Below are positions 25,565-34,864 of a DNA stretch of 59,381 bases, one piece after another. Position 1 is the first letter of the stretch, and every line of letters starts with the position of its first letter. Source of the stretch: Rhodanobacteraceae bacterium (GTDB taxonomy: Bacteria > Acidobacteriota > Terriglobia > Terriglobales > Acidobacteriaceae). Position numbers and translations under genes: made by a program. The notes under the pieces were generated by a model. The model was given only the letters and a program-made list of their open reading frames with translations, was not told where the DNA came from and did no database searches. The stretch covers positions 1 through 59,381 of the forward strand of contig CAJCHN010000145.1 in NCBI GenBank assembly GCA_903970285.1, written 5' to 3'.

Positions 25565-27157
25565 TCAATGCTGACTGGGGCAGGTCCAGATGTCATACAC
25601 CGGCCCCGCATCCTTTAAGGTGTGGGTGCGGAGGAAGCCCAGCCGGATCGAGTCGGGAAACAGGTAGGGCTTTGACGTATCGCGCAGCACCCCGGTGCGG
25701 GTGGTGGAGAACGGCACCTCGCCATGGGGCACAAGCCAGACGGCGCTGCACCCGACGACGCGAGCGGCGACACGATCGGGAACGGCAAGCGCCTCTTTTG
25801 TCGCCTCGACCACCGCATTCTCGTCGAAGAAGTAATCCTCGCCGTGCAGTGGAAGCTCGAAGCGCAGGTTGGAGCGATCGTCCGGAGCGATGGATCCATA
25901 CGCCATGGCCAGATTGCCGGGGTATAGCCCGGAGAGCCGGTCCATCTCGTCTTCGGCCAGAGGCTGCTGCGCGCGCTGGCGAGCACCACCGTGCAGGCCC
26001 ATGGCACCGGCGGCGCGCAGGCCGTAGCGCATGGTCAGCAGCGTCGCTGCGATGGAGATGGCCGCAATCACGGTGGACGCGCGCTCGGTCGGCACCGCGT
26101 CCGTCGCCTCGCTGCCGGAGATCTCCCAGGCGGTCCAGAAGAGCAGGACGGGCAGCATTGGCCAGAGGTGCCAGTCCCCTGCCCCGTCCTTGGCGCCAGT
26201 CAGGATGCAGGCGGCAAGCGCCAGACCCGAGAGAAGGGATACGAGCAGGCCGGCAGGGCGTCTGCCCGGTGCGGGCGTCCCCAGCAGGCGGAGCAGCACG
26301 GCCCCCAGTACCAGGTAAAGAGCCACCGCCAGGTTGTTGATCAGGTTCGACCAGAGCAGGTGCTGCCGTTCGGCCAGGCGAAGCCACACAATGTAGTTGG
26401 GCAGTGAGATGCCGGGAAGCAGGAAGAGCGCGCCAGCCACGCAGATTGCAGTTGCCGCGGAGAGTACGGCGGCGCGGACCCCGTGGCGACGCCACAGGAT
26501 GGCCAGGAGCAGAAGCACGACCGGCGCGACCGAGACCTTGAAATCGAGCGCAAGCCCGCAGCACAGACCTGAGAGCGCTGCGGCAGGGAGCCAGCGCTGC
26601 CGCAGGGCGGCCAGAAGACCAAGCGACAAGCAGCAAAGCAGCCACGGATCGCCGCGGGTACCAACCAGGATGCTGGGCAACATCACCAGCAGACCGGTCG
26701 CGATCGGCAGCAGCGCGATGGCGTCCGAGGCGCGCAGCGAGGTGCGGATAATGCGATAGAGCAGAAACAGGTTGAACAGCTCTAACACCGCCATGCCGAG
26801 ATGAATGGCGAGCAGAGGATGCGTGCGTCCCACCAGAAACGGAAGGTAGACCAGGAACGTGCAGGGCCCGTACAGCAGCGAATAGAAGTCCGGCGCGGCC
26901 AGCGAGTGGTAGATGGGTTCGCCATGGAGATAAGCTGCCGAGACAGCCACGACGTTAACTTCGTCGTGCCAGATGAAGCCGGGCCGGGCGATGTTCAGAA
27001 GCAGGATCGCGGCGAGGATGGCGACAGCTGACACGCCGCAGATCCGGCCCGTCAGGCGCAGATACCGGGCCGAGGGGCGCGCCCTCTCGAGCAGCAGGAA
27101 CGAAAACAGGAAGAGGAGCGCGAAGAGCAGGCCAGGATATTCGAGGACTGCACGCAT
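25565..27157 (-). CDS. polytopic membrane protein, GT-C glycosyltransferase-like
   Basis: A 530-residue protein with about eleven membrane segments. The first periplasmic loop has the GT-C pattern of an acidic pair after a hydrophobic segment (RPGFIWHDEVNVV), then LHGEPIYH and PDFYSLLYGP, as in ArnT/PMT-type enzymes that use lipid-linked sugars. A soluble C-terminal domain of ~130 residues (from AEDEMDRLSGLYPGN) ends in VYDIWTCPSQH. The acceptor is unknown. It is convergent with the deacetylase gene (10 bp apart), which fits a cell-envelope glycan context but is not proof. Confidence 0.72.
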   Translation of the reverse strand: MRAVLEYPGLLFALLFLFSFLLLERARPSARYLRLTGRICGVSAVAILAAILLLNIARPGFIWHDEVNVVAVSAAYLHGEPIYHSLAAPDFYSLLYGPCTFLVYLPFLVGRTHPLLAIHLGMAVLELFNLFLLYRIIRTSLRASDAIALLPIATGLLVMLPSILVGTRGDPWLLCCLSLGLLAALRQRWLPAAALSGLCCGLALDFKVSVAPVVLLLLAILWRRHGVRAAVLSAATAICVAGALFLLPGISLPNYIVWLRLAERQHLLWSNLINNLAVALYLVLGAVLLRLLGTPAPGRRPAGLLVSLLSGLALAACILTGAKDGAGDWHLWPMLPVLLFWTAWEISGSEATDAVPTERASTVIAAISIAATLLTMRYGLRAAGAMGLHGGARQRAQQPLAEDEMDRLSGLYPGNLAMAYGSIAPDDRSNLRFELPLHGEDYFFDENAVVEATKEALAVPDRVAARVVGCSAVWLVPHGEVPFSTTRTGVLRDTSKPYLFPDSIRLGFLRTHTLKDAGPVYDIWTCPSQH

Positions 27158-27280
27158 GAAGCATCTTCCTTATTGCAGGGGCGTGGATCGCACAAGGCTA
27201 AGCCGCAGTTTCGAGTCGCTGAGAGGGCCCATACCGGGAGGAAATGCTCTGATCGACGCGATCCCCGGCCGAGTCCGGCA

Positions 27281-27316
27281 CCAACAAAGAGACCGCGCCG
27301 GGGTCGACGCGGTCTC
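27281..27316 (-). terminator. rho-independent terminator after the transaldolase gene
   Basis: A perfect 9-bp stem (GAGACCGCG/CGCGGTCTC, arms 27289-27297 and 27308-27316) with a 10-nt loop is followed on the minus strand by TTTGTTGG. It lies ~20 nt after the transaldolase stop codon. Confidence 0.75.
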
Positions 27317-27334
27317 GGATCAGGCCGGCTGCTG

Positions 27335-28321
27335 CTAGGTCAACTGGTGCATCTCGCTCAACCGCTTGGCGAGCAGCTTCTCGAGATCTTCGAGCGCCTT
27401 GGAGAAGCCTTCGATGCCTTCCTTCAGCTTGTCGTGGGCCATGCGATCGTGGGCATGCATCTTCTCGAAGGTCTCCCTGTCCATAGGAATCTTCTCGATG
27501 TCCAGCGACTTGGCATGGGCGGGGTCGAGCTTGCGCGTGAGTTCACCCTCGGTGGAGTCGAGTTCCTCAAGCAGCTTGGGTGAGATGGTCAGCAGGTCGC
27601 AGCCGGCAAGCTCAACGATTTCGCCGATGTTGCGGAAGCTGGCGCCCATAACCACCGTCTTGTAGTCGAACTTCTTGTAGTAGTTGTAGACCGTGGTGAC
27701 GGAGTGGACTCCGGGGTCATCGGCCGACGGATAGTCCTTGCCCGTGTCCTTCTTGTACCAATCGAGGATGCGGCCGACGAAGGGCGAAATGAGGGTGACC
27801 TTGGCTTCGGCGCAGGCAATGGCCTGGTGGAGGCCGAAGAGCAGCGTCAGGTTACAGTGAATGCCTTCTTTTTCGAGCACTTCGGCGGCCTGGATGCCCT
27901 CCCACGTGGAGGCGATCTTGACCAGCACGCGCTCGCGCGAGATGCCGGCCTTATCGTACTGGGCGATGATGTCGTGTGCCTGCTCGAGCGTCTTCTCCTT
28001 GTCGTAGGAGAGGCGTGCGTCCACCTCGGTGGACACGCGGCCCGGGACAATTTCCAGAATCTTCTTGCCGAACTCCACGGCAAGCGACTTGAAGGCGAGC
28101 GCGGCGACGTCCTCGTCGGAGGCCGAAGAGCCAGCTTCTTTCCGGGCGGCCTGCAGAGTGTCGTCGACGATCTGGTGGTACTCCGGCATCTGGGCCGCGG
28201 CGGCGATCAGCGAGGGGTTGGTGGTGGAATCCTGGGGCTTGAACTTCTTAATGGAGTTGATGTCGCCGGAGTCGGCGACGACGGTGGTGAACTGGCGAAG
28301 TTGCTCCAACAGCGTAGGCAT
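27335..28321 (-). CDS. tal: transaldolase
   Basis: A 328-residue class I transaldolase of the non-oxidative pentose phosphate pathway, moving a dihydroxyacetone unit between sedoheptulose-7-phosphate and glyceraldehyde-3-phosphate. Family signatures are [15 protein letters not shown] near the N-terminus and the Schiff-base region [17 protein letters not shown], with the active Lys at about residue 135 (Lys132 in E. coli TalB), then [18 protein letters not shown] and [13 protein letters not shown]. Length matches the TalB group. A clear terminator follows. No other pentose phosphate gene is nearby. Confidence 0.96.
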   Translation of the reverse strand: MPTLLEQLRQFTTVVADSGDINSIKKFKPQDSTTNPSLIAAAAQMPEYHQIVDDTLQAARKEAGSSASDEDVAALAFKSLAVEFGKKILEIVPGRVSTEVDARLSYDKEKTLEQAHDIIAQYDKAGISRERVLVKIASTWEGIQAAEVLEKEGIHCNLTLLFGLHQAIACAEAKVTLISPFVGRILDWYKKDTGKDYPSADDPGVHSVTTVYNYYKKFDYKTVVMGASFRNIGEIVELAGCDLLTISPKLLEELDSTEGELTRKLDPAHAKSLDIEKIPMDRETFEKMHAHDRMAHDKLKEGIEGFSKALEDLEKLLAKRLSEMHQLT

Positions 28322-28517
28322 CGGGTGTACTCCTGGCGGCGAGTTAGCAAGCAGTTAGGAATTTAGAGGAAGTGCAGATCAAGCACCACCCCGGTCGAAT
28401 GGGCGCAAGAACTTTGAAAACAGGACGTTTCGGTCCGGACCTTGTGAGCGTGTGGCATGCCGCTTACGCTGCCGGATTGTCACTTATCGGGCTCCGCATG
28501 AGTGTACCCCACGAAGT

Positions 28518-29303
28518 TTACTCTCGTGCGACCGAATTGCGCAGAATGCCGAGGGATTCGATCGAAATCTCTACCACGTCCCCAGGCTGGAGCGGTCCGA
28601 CACCGGCGGGGGTGCCGGTCGGGATCAGGTCCCCGGGGAGGAGGGTCATGCAGGCGGAGATATAGCGCAGAAGTTCAGGAATGGGAAAGATCAGATCGGC
28701 GGTCGAAGCCTGCTGGCGGATTTCACCATTCACCCGCGTGGTGAGGGTCACGGGAGATTCCATCGGATCGAGCTCGGTCGAGACCAGCGGACCGGTTGGG
28801 CAGAAGGTATCCCATCCCTTGCCTCGAGTCCATTGCCCATCGGACTTCTGAATGTCGCGCGCAGTGACATCGTTCACCAGGGTATAGCCGCGGATGTAGC
28901 CGCGGGCGTCGTCACCTGGGCGAAGATTGCGGCAGTTCCGTCCGATGACCACCGCGAGCTCGCCTTCGAAGTCCACGCGCCGGGAAAGCGCGGGCATGCG
29001 GATCGTTCCTCCACTGGCAAGCAGAGAGGATGGCGGCTTGAGGAACAGCAGAGGCTCTTTCGGCACTTCATTCCCCAGTTCCGCGGCGTGGTCTCGGTAG
29101 TTGCGTCCGACGCAGACAATCTTTGAGGGACGCACTGGCGGAAGCAGGCGGAACTGGTCGAGTGGAGCCACGGGAAACGCGCGCTTGGGAGTCGGGTCTT
29201 CTTCCGGCGAGTCAGTGGGCGACACCGCGTAGAGGATCTGGTCTCGGGTCTCGACTAGAGCGTAGGTTGGGCCGTCGGGAGTCAGAAATTTGGCGTAGCG
29301 CAT
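28518..29303 (-). CDS. fumarylacetoacetate hydrolase-family protein
   Basis: A 261-residue FAH-fold enzyme; members hydrolyse or decarboxylate 2-oxo/3-oxo acids with Mg2+. The core is intact: KIVCVGRNYRDHAAELG, metal-binding acidic residues in DFEGELAVVIG, then YTLVNDVTARDIQ and the end segment LLPGDLIPTGTPAGVGPL. A ~65-residue N-terminal arm (MRYAKFLTPDGPTYALVE) precedes it, as in many bacterial members. I chose the ATG at 29303; the open frame further upstream is not protein-like and overlaps the next gene. The exact substrate is not predictable. Confidence 0.92.
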   Translation of the reverse strand: MRYAKFLTPDGPTYALVETRDQILYAVSPTDSPEEDPTPKRAFPVAPLDQFRLLPPVRPSKIVCVGRNYRDHAAELGNEVPKEPLLFLKPPSSLLASGGTIRMPALSRRVDFEGELAVVIGRNCRNLRPGDDARGYIRGYTLVNDVTARDIQKSDGQWTRGKGWDTFCPTGPLVSTELDPMESPVTLTTRVNGEIRQQASTADLIFPIPELLRYISACMTLLPGDLIPTGTPAGVGPLQPGDVVEISIESLGILRNSVARE

Positions 29304-29388
29304 GATCTGCCGATCAGTTTGCCCGCCGGAAGCGTATGTGGGCAAGCCCGGCCATGACGCTTTGAAGCTAGCGGGGGAAACAACCCAC

Positions 29389-30657
29389 CTACGGATGAAG
29401 ATTGGCGGCAACGGCCTGGCTCGGAGCCGACTGGTTGTGGCGCTGGTCGACCGCCGTCACGCGGTAGAGATAGGCATGGCCGGCCTGAGCCGACCGGTCA
29501 CGGTATGCCGCACCAGCCGCAGGGTCGGCGTTCAGGCGAACGAACGCCGGGTTCTCTCCTGCGTCAGCCCGGTAGATGTTGTAGCCCAGCAGATCGAGTT
29601 CGGGGTTGGGCTCCCAGGAGAGATCGATTGAGGCGTGCTCGCCGAAGCCGCCGCCCTCCACCGCTGCCAAACCGGTCGGAACAGAGGGAGGAAAAGTGTC
29701 GTGGAAGGCGATGGTTGCGGGTGGTGAGGGCTCGCCGCGAAGTTCGAAGGCGGCCTCACTGGCTTTGCTCTCGACGCGCTTCCCTTTGCGGCTGGTCGTG
29801 AGCGCGGGAGGAATAGTCAGCCGCACGGTACGCACGCGTTGCGCCGTGTAGGTGACGGTGTCCCCGTCGTGAATGCCGGAATCGAGCATTCCGCCGGGGT
29901 CGGAGGAATCGTGCGTATCCGCTATGAGCGTTGCCTGGGGCGAGGTGGCACCTTGTTTGCCGCCGGGCTGCAGTGGCGCGGGAGTCAACTTAGACTTCTT
30001 CCGCCCTGCCGTGATCGGTCCCGCGGCCGTCGCCAGCAGGCTGCGCTCGAGCTGCATGGGAGCGAAGGGCGTTGCCTGCGAAGGCTGCCAGGTGACCAGA
30101 ACCCCGTTTCGCTGTGGCGCAACCTGCAGCCGGCCGGCTGCCGCTGGAGCCGCTCCCGCCGCGGCGTAGGCCGGCGAGGAGGGGCCGGCAGAGTGTCCGC
30201 GCTCGTTGAAGAGTTCAATGCGGTAGCCGATCAGCGCAGCCGGACCGGAGGTAAGCGCGGCCGGGAGTGTATCGGTCGCCGAACTGCGCCCCGCCGAGAC
30301 GACGATCTGATGGACCGGGCGGCATGGCTCGACTGGCTGCGCTTGGGCGAGTGGCGGCTTCGGCGCATCATCCCGGCAGACCAGCGCGGAGACTGGGCCA
30401 TGCAGCAGGGCACCGTCCGTGGTCTCGGCGGGGGTCGTCCAGGACAGCAGAACATGGTCGCCCACCCGCTCGGCGGAGAGTTGTGTCGCCACGCGGGGAA
30501 GATGCAGCGACGGAGGCTTGGGCGGGCCTGGATTCGCGCAGCCCAGCAGCAGCGGAAGAATGGCCGCGATGCCCGCCGAGGCGGCACAGGCAGACAAGGA
30601 TGAACCCCGCCCACGTGAATTTCGCCGGTTGTTTAACTTTTTTGGGGGCGGAGACAT
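29389..30657 (-). CDS. lipoprotein with fibronectin type III-like domains
   Basis: A 422-residue protein with a basic N-terminus, a hydrophobic stretch and a lipobox (LPLLLGCANP), so it is probably acylated at that Cys and held in a membrane. After a Pro-rich linker, two or three beta domains follow; the last (LSWEPNPELDLLGYNIYR, YRDRSAQAGHAYLYRVTAVD) is a clear fibronectin type III domain. A low-complexity basic linker sits in the middle. The role is probably binding or scaffolding at the cell envelope. It is divergent from the XRE-cupin regulator with a 118-bp gap. Confidence 0.82.
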   Translation of the reverse strand: MSPPPKKLNNRRNSRGRGSSLSACAASAGIAAILPLLLGCANPGPPKPPSLHLPRVATQLSAERVGDHVLLSWTTPAETTDGALLHGPVSALVCRDDAPKPPLAQAQPVEPCRPVHQIVVSAGRSSATDTLPAALTSGPAALIGYRIELFNERGHSAGPSSPAYAAAGAAPAAAGRLQVAPQRNGVLVTWQPSQATPFAPMQLERSLLATAAGPITAGRKKSKLTPAPLQPGGKQGATSPQATLIADTHDSSDPGGMLDSGIHDGDTVTYTAQRVRTVRLTIPPALTTSRKGKRVESKASEAAFELRGEPSPPATIAFHDTFPPSVPTGLAAVEGGGFGEHASIDLSWEPNPELDLLGYNIYRADAGENPAFVRLNADPAAGAAYRDRSAQAGHAYLYRVTAVDQRHNQSAPSQAVAANLHP

Positions 30658-30775
30658 CCAGTTCAGGCTAGCATCCGTACCTCAAAGAAGTGCATTTGCA
30701 GTGGCGGATTGGTCTTCGCACCGCTCCAGCGAAAAATGCGAAACTTTTCACCCTGCAACCACGTCTATTGACAGT

Positions 30776-31564
30776 ATGAAAAGCGTGACGAAAGCGCCAT
30801 TCTCAAATCCGGAGGTTTCAGGCGTGTTGAATCCGCTGCCGGAACCAACCGACGTAAGCCTCATGCAGATCGACGGTGAGGCTGCTGAATCGTTTATTGC
30901 CGAGAAGCGGATCGGCGAACGCATCAAATATCTGAGGCTGAAAAAGTCCATGGGCCTGGTGGAGTTGGGCCGTCACACCGGGCTTTCCGCGAGTTTTCTG
31001 TCGCAGCTGGAGACCGGGCGCGTGGTGCCAACGCTGCGCAACCTGGCTCGCATCGCGATGGTCTTCTCCAAGGATCTCAGCTACTTCTTCGATCCTGAAC
31101 CGCAGACACTCTTCCGCGTGCATCGGAAAAAGGATCGAGTGCGGCTCCCGCAGACCGGTGTAACCGATCCGGCCTACTTCTTCGAGAGCCTGGGGTACCT
31201 GGTTCCGGATAGGCAGCTCGATCCTTATTATGCAGAGTTTCTGCCAAAGAAGGAGGGCCGCGAGTCGCGCGCCCACCAGCATCTCGGCGCGGAGTTTCTT
31301 TACCTGCTCACCGGGCAGCTCGACGTAACCCACGGCGACGTCACCCACCACGTGCAGGCCGGGGATGCGGTGTACTTCGACGCGAATACCATCCACAGCT
31401 ACGAGTGTGCGGGCGATACGCCCGCAACGGCGTTGATCGTCACCTTGCAGCAGCCGGTGACCTCGCAGAACGCCGGCCGCGCCAACGGCTTTACCTCTTC
31501 CCGGGCGCGGGCCACGCTGGCCGGCGGACTGCAAGCCGCGACGGGCATGACCAAGAAACAGTAG
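30776..31564 (+). CDS. XRE-type transcription regulator with cupin domain
   Basis: A 262-residue protein with a helix-turn-helix domain at residues ~45-105 (ERIKYLRLKKSMGLVELG, SASFLSQLETGRVVPTL) and a C-terminal cupin (~190-240: HQHLGAEFLYLLTGQLDV, VQAGDAVYFDANTIHSYE). Members usually regulate nearby metabolic genes in response to a small ligand held by the cupin. The two do not touch in sequence: a ~60-residue linker includes SYFFDPEPQTLFRVHRKK. I chose the ATG at 30776; the frame continues upstream over the divergent gene without coding character. A strong terminator follows at 31598-31644. Confidence 0.9.
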   Translation: MKSVTKAPFSNPEVSGVLNPLPEPTDVSLMQIDGEAAESFIAEKRIGERIKYLRLKKSMGLVELGRHTGLSASFLSQLETGRVVPTLRNLARIAMVFSKDLSYFFDPEPQTLFRVHRKKDRVRLPQTGVTDPAYFFESLGYLVPDRQLDPYYAEFLPKKEGRESRAHQHLGAEFLYLLTGQLDVTHGDVTHHVQAGDAVYFDANTIHSYECAGDTPATALIVTLQQPVTSQNAGRANGFTSSRARATLAGGLQAATGMTKKQ

Positions 31565-31597
31565 ATCGTCCCATCCAACGCTTCGGTTCTAAACCAT

Positions 31598-31644
31598 AAG
31601 CGGCCAACTGCGACTCGCTTTGAGTTCCGGTTGGCCGCTTTTGC
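31598..31644 (+). terminator. rho-independent terminator after the XRE-cupin gene
   Basis: A perfect 11-bp stem (AAGCGGCCAAC/GTTGGCCGCTT, 31598-31608 and 31630-31640) with a 21-nt loop ends in TTTTG. It lies 34 nt after the stop codon. Confidence 0.8.
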
Positions 31645-31761
31645 CGTTTGGGCTAAGCGTAAGCAGCGCTCAAAAAGAGAACTGCAATGCGCGGCTTTCG
31701 TCAGGCCACGCGGAGCGGCGTCATGCCATCCATAGACGTGTTGTTGATGGAGGAGGATGCG

Positions 31762-32448
31762 ATGGCTGCGACAGCAGAGGTTCCCGCGGCGACAAACACG
31801 GCGCCGAAGAGTTTCAGCTTGTTTCCCGGAGCAAAGCAGCCGGGAGAACAATACGTGAAACTTCCCGATGAGCAGAAGGACGGATGGCTGCACACCCATG
31901 CGCGGCAAACGATCCTGGTTGAGCCGCAGGCGCTCTACGAGCTTTGGAGCAAGCAGGAGGCGTACCCTTTGTGGCAGGAGCAGGTGGTCTCGGTCACTCC
32001 GCTGGGCGCCGGGCGAAGCCACTGGGTGATGGGCAATCCCGAGGATCCGGATGGCAAGCGGATCGAGTTCGACTCAGAGATCACGGAGGATGCGCCGGGC
32101 GAGAAGATTGCCTGGAAATCGACTGCCGGAGACATCGAGCAGTCGGGCGTCGTGACCTTCCATGCGCGGCGCGACGGACGCGGCACGGTCGTGACGCTGA
32201 TTCAGAACTTCAAGATTAACGCTCTGGAAAACGCGGCGGCTTCGACCGCCAAGCGCGGCCCGCGCCAGACCATGGTCGAGACCCTGCGCCACTTCAAGGA
32301 GCTGGCGGAGACGGGGGAAATCCCTTCGGTCAAGAACAATCCGCATGGACCGCGCGGGCTGTCTGGCGGGATCAAGGCATGGATGTATGGCGAGAACAAT
32401 CCGACGCCCGAGGGAACGCAGGAACAGGCAGCGTCAACAACATTCTGA
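31762..32448 (+). CDS. SRPBCC-family (polyketide cyclase/START-like) protein
   Basis: A 228-residue protein with a helix-grip fold of the SRPBCC superfamily. The middle part shows the usual order: first strand QTILVEPQALYELWSKQEAY, WQEQVVSVTPLGAGRSHWV, then DSEITEDAPGEKIAWKST and TVVTLIQNFKI, and a long C-terminal helix HFKELAETGEIP that typically closes the ligand cavity. Such proteins bind hydrophobic ligands, and similar acidobacterial proteins are annotated as cyclase/dehydrase. The ATG at 31762 follows GGAGGAGG, so the longer frame from 31687 is rejected. It lies 88 bp before the alcohol dehydrogenase gene and may share its transcript. Confidence 0.85.
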   Translation: MAATAEVPAATNTAPKSFSLFPGAKQPGEQYVKLPDEQKDGWLHTHARQTILVEPQALYELWSKQEAYPLWQEQVVSVTPLGAGRSHWVMGNPEDPDGKRIEFDSEITEDAPGEKIAWKSTAGDIEQSGVVTFHARRDGRGTVVTLIQNFKINALENAAASTAKRGPRQTMVETLRHFKELAETGEIPSVKNNPHGPRGLSGGIKAWMYGENNPTPEGTQEQAASTTF

Positions 32449-32536
32449 AGCCGCGGCGCTTCGCGCAGTGGTGGAGCGGCACTGCGTACGGGCACCAGCT
32501 TCGTAAGGTTCTGAACCTAGACTCAGGGGGATTGTT

Positions 32537-33733
32537 ATGAAGGCAGTTTGTTGGATGGGTAAGGGCAGTATCGAGGTGCACGAGGTGCCGGACCCGCAGG
32601 TTGTGAACCCGCATGACTGCGTCATCAAGGTCACGCGAACCGCAATCTGCGGCAGCGACCTGCATCTGTACGACGGCTACATTCCAACCATGGAGTCCGG
32701 TGACATCCTCGGGCACGAGTTCATGGGGATCGTCGAGGAAGTTGGCAGCGAGGTGAAGAAGCTGAAGCGCGGCGACCGCGTGGTGGTTCCCTTCACCATT
32801 GCGTGCGGCAACTGTGCGTTCTGCAAGCGGGAGCTGTGGTCGCTGTGCGATAACACTAACCCGAACGCTCACGTGTGCGAGGCCATGTACGGCTACACGG
32901 GTTCAGCGTTGTTCGGCTATTCGCATATCTATGGCGGATATGCCGGCGGCCAGGCCCAGTATGTGCGCGTGCCGTTTGCGGATGTGGGGCCAATCAAGAT
33001 CGAGAGCAGCGTGACCGACGAGCAGGTGCTGTTTCTCTCGGACATTTACCCGACCGGCTACCAGGGAGCGGTCAACTGCAATATCGAAGAGGGCGATACC
33101 GTGGCTGTCTGGGGGTGCGGCCCGGTCGGGCTGTTCGCCATCGCCAGCGCGTACATGCTCGGCGCGGGAAAGGTGATTGCCATCGACCGCTTTCCGGAAC
33201 GGCTGAAGCTGGCGCGCGAATACTGCGGAGCGACGACGATCGACTACACCGAGGATGATGTGACGGTGGTGGAGGCGTTGCGCGATCTCACCGGCGGCGT
33301 AGGCCCGGACGGATGCATCGACGCTGTCGGCATGGAGGCGCACTCGCACACCGCCGTGGGACTGTACGACAAGGTGAAGCAGACACTGATGATGGAGACG
33401 GATCGTCCCTTCGTGCTGCGGCAGGCGATCCAGTCGATCCGCAAGGGCGGGTCGCTTTCCGTGCCCGGCGTCTATGGCGGCGTGCTGGATAAGGTCAACT
33501 TCGGCGCCGCCTTCGGTAAGGGCATCAAGATGGGTATGGGCCAGACCAACATGCACAAGTACCTGGCACCCCTGCTGAAGACCATCGAAGAAGGGCAGAT
33601 CGACCCCTCGTTTCTGATCTCGCACCGCATCGGCATTGAACAGGTTCCTGCCATGTACAAGACCTGGCGCGACAAGCAGGATGCGGTGACGAAGATTGTC
33701 ATTGACCCGTGGCAGGACGCGATCGTCGCGTAA
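32537..33733 (+). CDS. zinc-dependent alcohol dehydrogenase (formaldehyde dehydrogenase-like)
   Basis: A 398-residue medium-chain dehydrogenase. The catalytic zinc ligands are in ICGSDLHLY and [12 protein letters not shown]; the structural zinc site is complete ([15 protein letters not shown]). The NAD(P) fold reads [19 protein letters not shown]. The length and the insert after the structural zinc ([18 protein letters not shown]) match the glutathione-independent formaldehyde dehydrogenase-like group, often annotated 'threonine dehydrogenase and related'. It probably oxidises short alcohols or formaldehyde adducts. A large inverted repeat follows 20 bp after the stop. Confidence 0.93.
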   Translation: MKAVCWMGKGSIEVHEVPDPQVVNPHDCVIKVTRTAICGSDLHLYDGYIPTMESGDILGHEFMGIVEEVGSEVKKLKRGDRVVVPFTIACGNCAFCKRELWSLCDNTNPNAHVCEAMYGYTGSALFGYSHIYGGYAGGQAQYVRVPFADVGPIKIESSVTDEQVLFLSDIYPTGYQGAVNCNIEEGDTVAVWGCGPVGLFAIASAYMLGAGKVIAIDRFPERLKLAREYCGATTIDYTEDDVTVVEALRDLTGGVGPDGCIDAVGMEAHSHTAVGLYDKVKQTLMMETDRPFVLRQAIQSIRKGGSLSVPGVYGGVLDKVNFGAAFGKGIKMGMGQTNMHKYLAPLLKTIEEGQIDPSFLISHRIGIEQVPAMYKTWRDKQDAVTKIVIDPWQDAIVA

Positions 33734-33752
33734 TCCCAACACCGCACGAACC

Positions 33753-33811
33753 GAGACGGATCGGAACATAGGAGACGTGAACGTTCGCCTTTTCTGTTCT
33801 GATCCGTTCTC
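33753..33811 (+). terminator. large inverted repeat after the alcohol dehydrogenase gene, possible terminator
   Basis: Arms 33753-33768 and 33795-33811 are complementary over 16 positions with one bulge and one G-T wobble (GAGACGGATCGGAACA against TGTTCTGATCCGTTCTC), loop 26 nt. No T-tract follows on either strand, so it may be a terminator of a weaker type, a transcript stabiliser or a mobile repeat. Confidence 0.5.
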
Positions 33812-34062
33812 GCTCTGCAAGTGCCGGGGGCGGGAAGGCTGTCGCGAAGAGGTGCAGGAGGTTGGGCTGGGAGTTGGGGTCCGACACCATGGACCCGAAG
33901 GATCTAACGCGTATGGCGCAGCTCGTGCCGCATGCCCCATTGCTCATCGGTCCAGGCGGAAGCCACCTTGCGATGTGGGACGGCCAGGCGCTGGAGTTCT
34001 GCACTGGCTTGCGTGATCGCGCGCTTCAATGATCATCCGCTTCGCTTCAATAATCATCCGCT
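33812..34062. other. intergenic remainder
   Basis: No gene is supported between the inverted repeat and the end of the Nmad2-like gene. A duplicated ATAATCATCCGCTTC-like sequence (two near-identical ~20-nt copies around 34026-34066) is the only other structure. Confidence 0.5.
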
Positions 34063-34800
34063 TCAGTGATCGTAAACATCGGCGCCAACCACGGAAGGCG
34101 TAAACCCAGTGGGCCGCTTCCAAAGCAGGCGCAAGAGCGTGTCGGCTTCGCGGGCTTCAGCGTCGCTCTCGGTGTAGACGCGATGGCCCTGGCCCAGCGA
34201 CTCTGCCGCCGCGGAAAGCAGGTGCAGCCGGGGCGGGATACGGACCGCACGCGGTCCGAAGTAGCGGAAGTCCCGGGCGATGAGGACGCGGCCATTGCGG
34301 TAAAAAGGGTAGCGTCCGAGGTCCTTCAACAGATTGGCCTCGCTGCGATGCAGGTTCGAGCGGCCATTGTGGCGAACGGTTCCGTTCTGCTGGTGGAACT
34401 CGTAGATGCAGTCGGGCCGCGCCTGGAACGGTCCGGCCAGCCCAAAGTAGTCGCGAGCGTCGATCCCCTCCGCCGCAACGGCTGCGTAGATGACCGCGCC
34501 CAGGGGATATCCATCCGATCGCGCGAGAGCGTGGCTGGTGATGCCCAGGATGCGGTCACCGGGCTGGGCAGTTCGGCGGATGGCAGGCTTGCAGATGGCC
34601 AGTGTCAGCAGGGGCGGTTCGCCAGCTTCCGGCGGAATCGCACAAGGTGCGCCTCCGCGATCGGAGGTCATTTTGTAGAGATAGGTGCGGCGCCTTGGGG
34701 ATGGCGTGCACGACACAGCTCGGGTCACAATACCGCCGTTCTGCCGGGGATTTGGTCGATATGCAGGGTCATGGTCTTCCCGAGATGGGTCCATCTCCAA
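34063..34800 (-). CDS. Nmad2-like protein (nucleotide modification-associated domain)
   Basis: A 245-residue protein whose core matches my recollection of the Nmad2 family: TYLYKMTSDRGGAPC at the first strand, LTLAICKPAIRRTAQPGD, then IYAAVAAEGIDARDYF, and late VLIARDFRYFGPRAVRI. Nmad domains were described computationally as partners of base-modification systems in phages and bacteria; their chemistry is unknown. No DNA-modifying enzyme, phage gene or thymidylate-synthase relative is in this window, so this copy stands alone. The start is uncertain: ATG at 34800 or 34794, or GTG codons at 34728/34716 just before the conserved first strand. Confidence 0.65.
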   Translation of the reverse strand: MEMDPSREDHDPAYRPNPRQNGGIVTRAVSCTPSPRRRTYLYKMTSDRGGAPCAIPPEAGEPPLLTLAICKPAIRRTAQPGDRILGITSHALARSDGYPLGAVIYAAVAAEGIDARDYFGLAGPFQARPDCIYEFHQQNGTVRHNGRSNLHRSEANLLKDLGRYPFYRNGRVLIARDFRYFGPRAVRIPPRLHLLSAAAESLGQGHRVYTESDAEAREADTLLRLLWKRPTGFTPSVVGADVYDH

Positions 34801-34864
34801 GAAGCCATCCCCACGCAGCCTGGGTGCGAGATCGCTCCACTACCCGGGCGATTTCGGTGTTGAG

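Noticed and set aside
30768-30773. TTGACA right before the XRE-cupin start as a promoter
   Set aside because: Its -10 would lie inside the coding region and no matching hexamer is present there.
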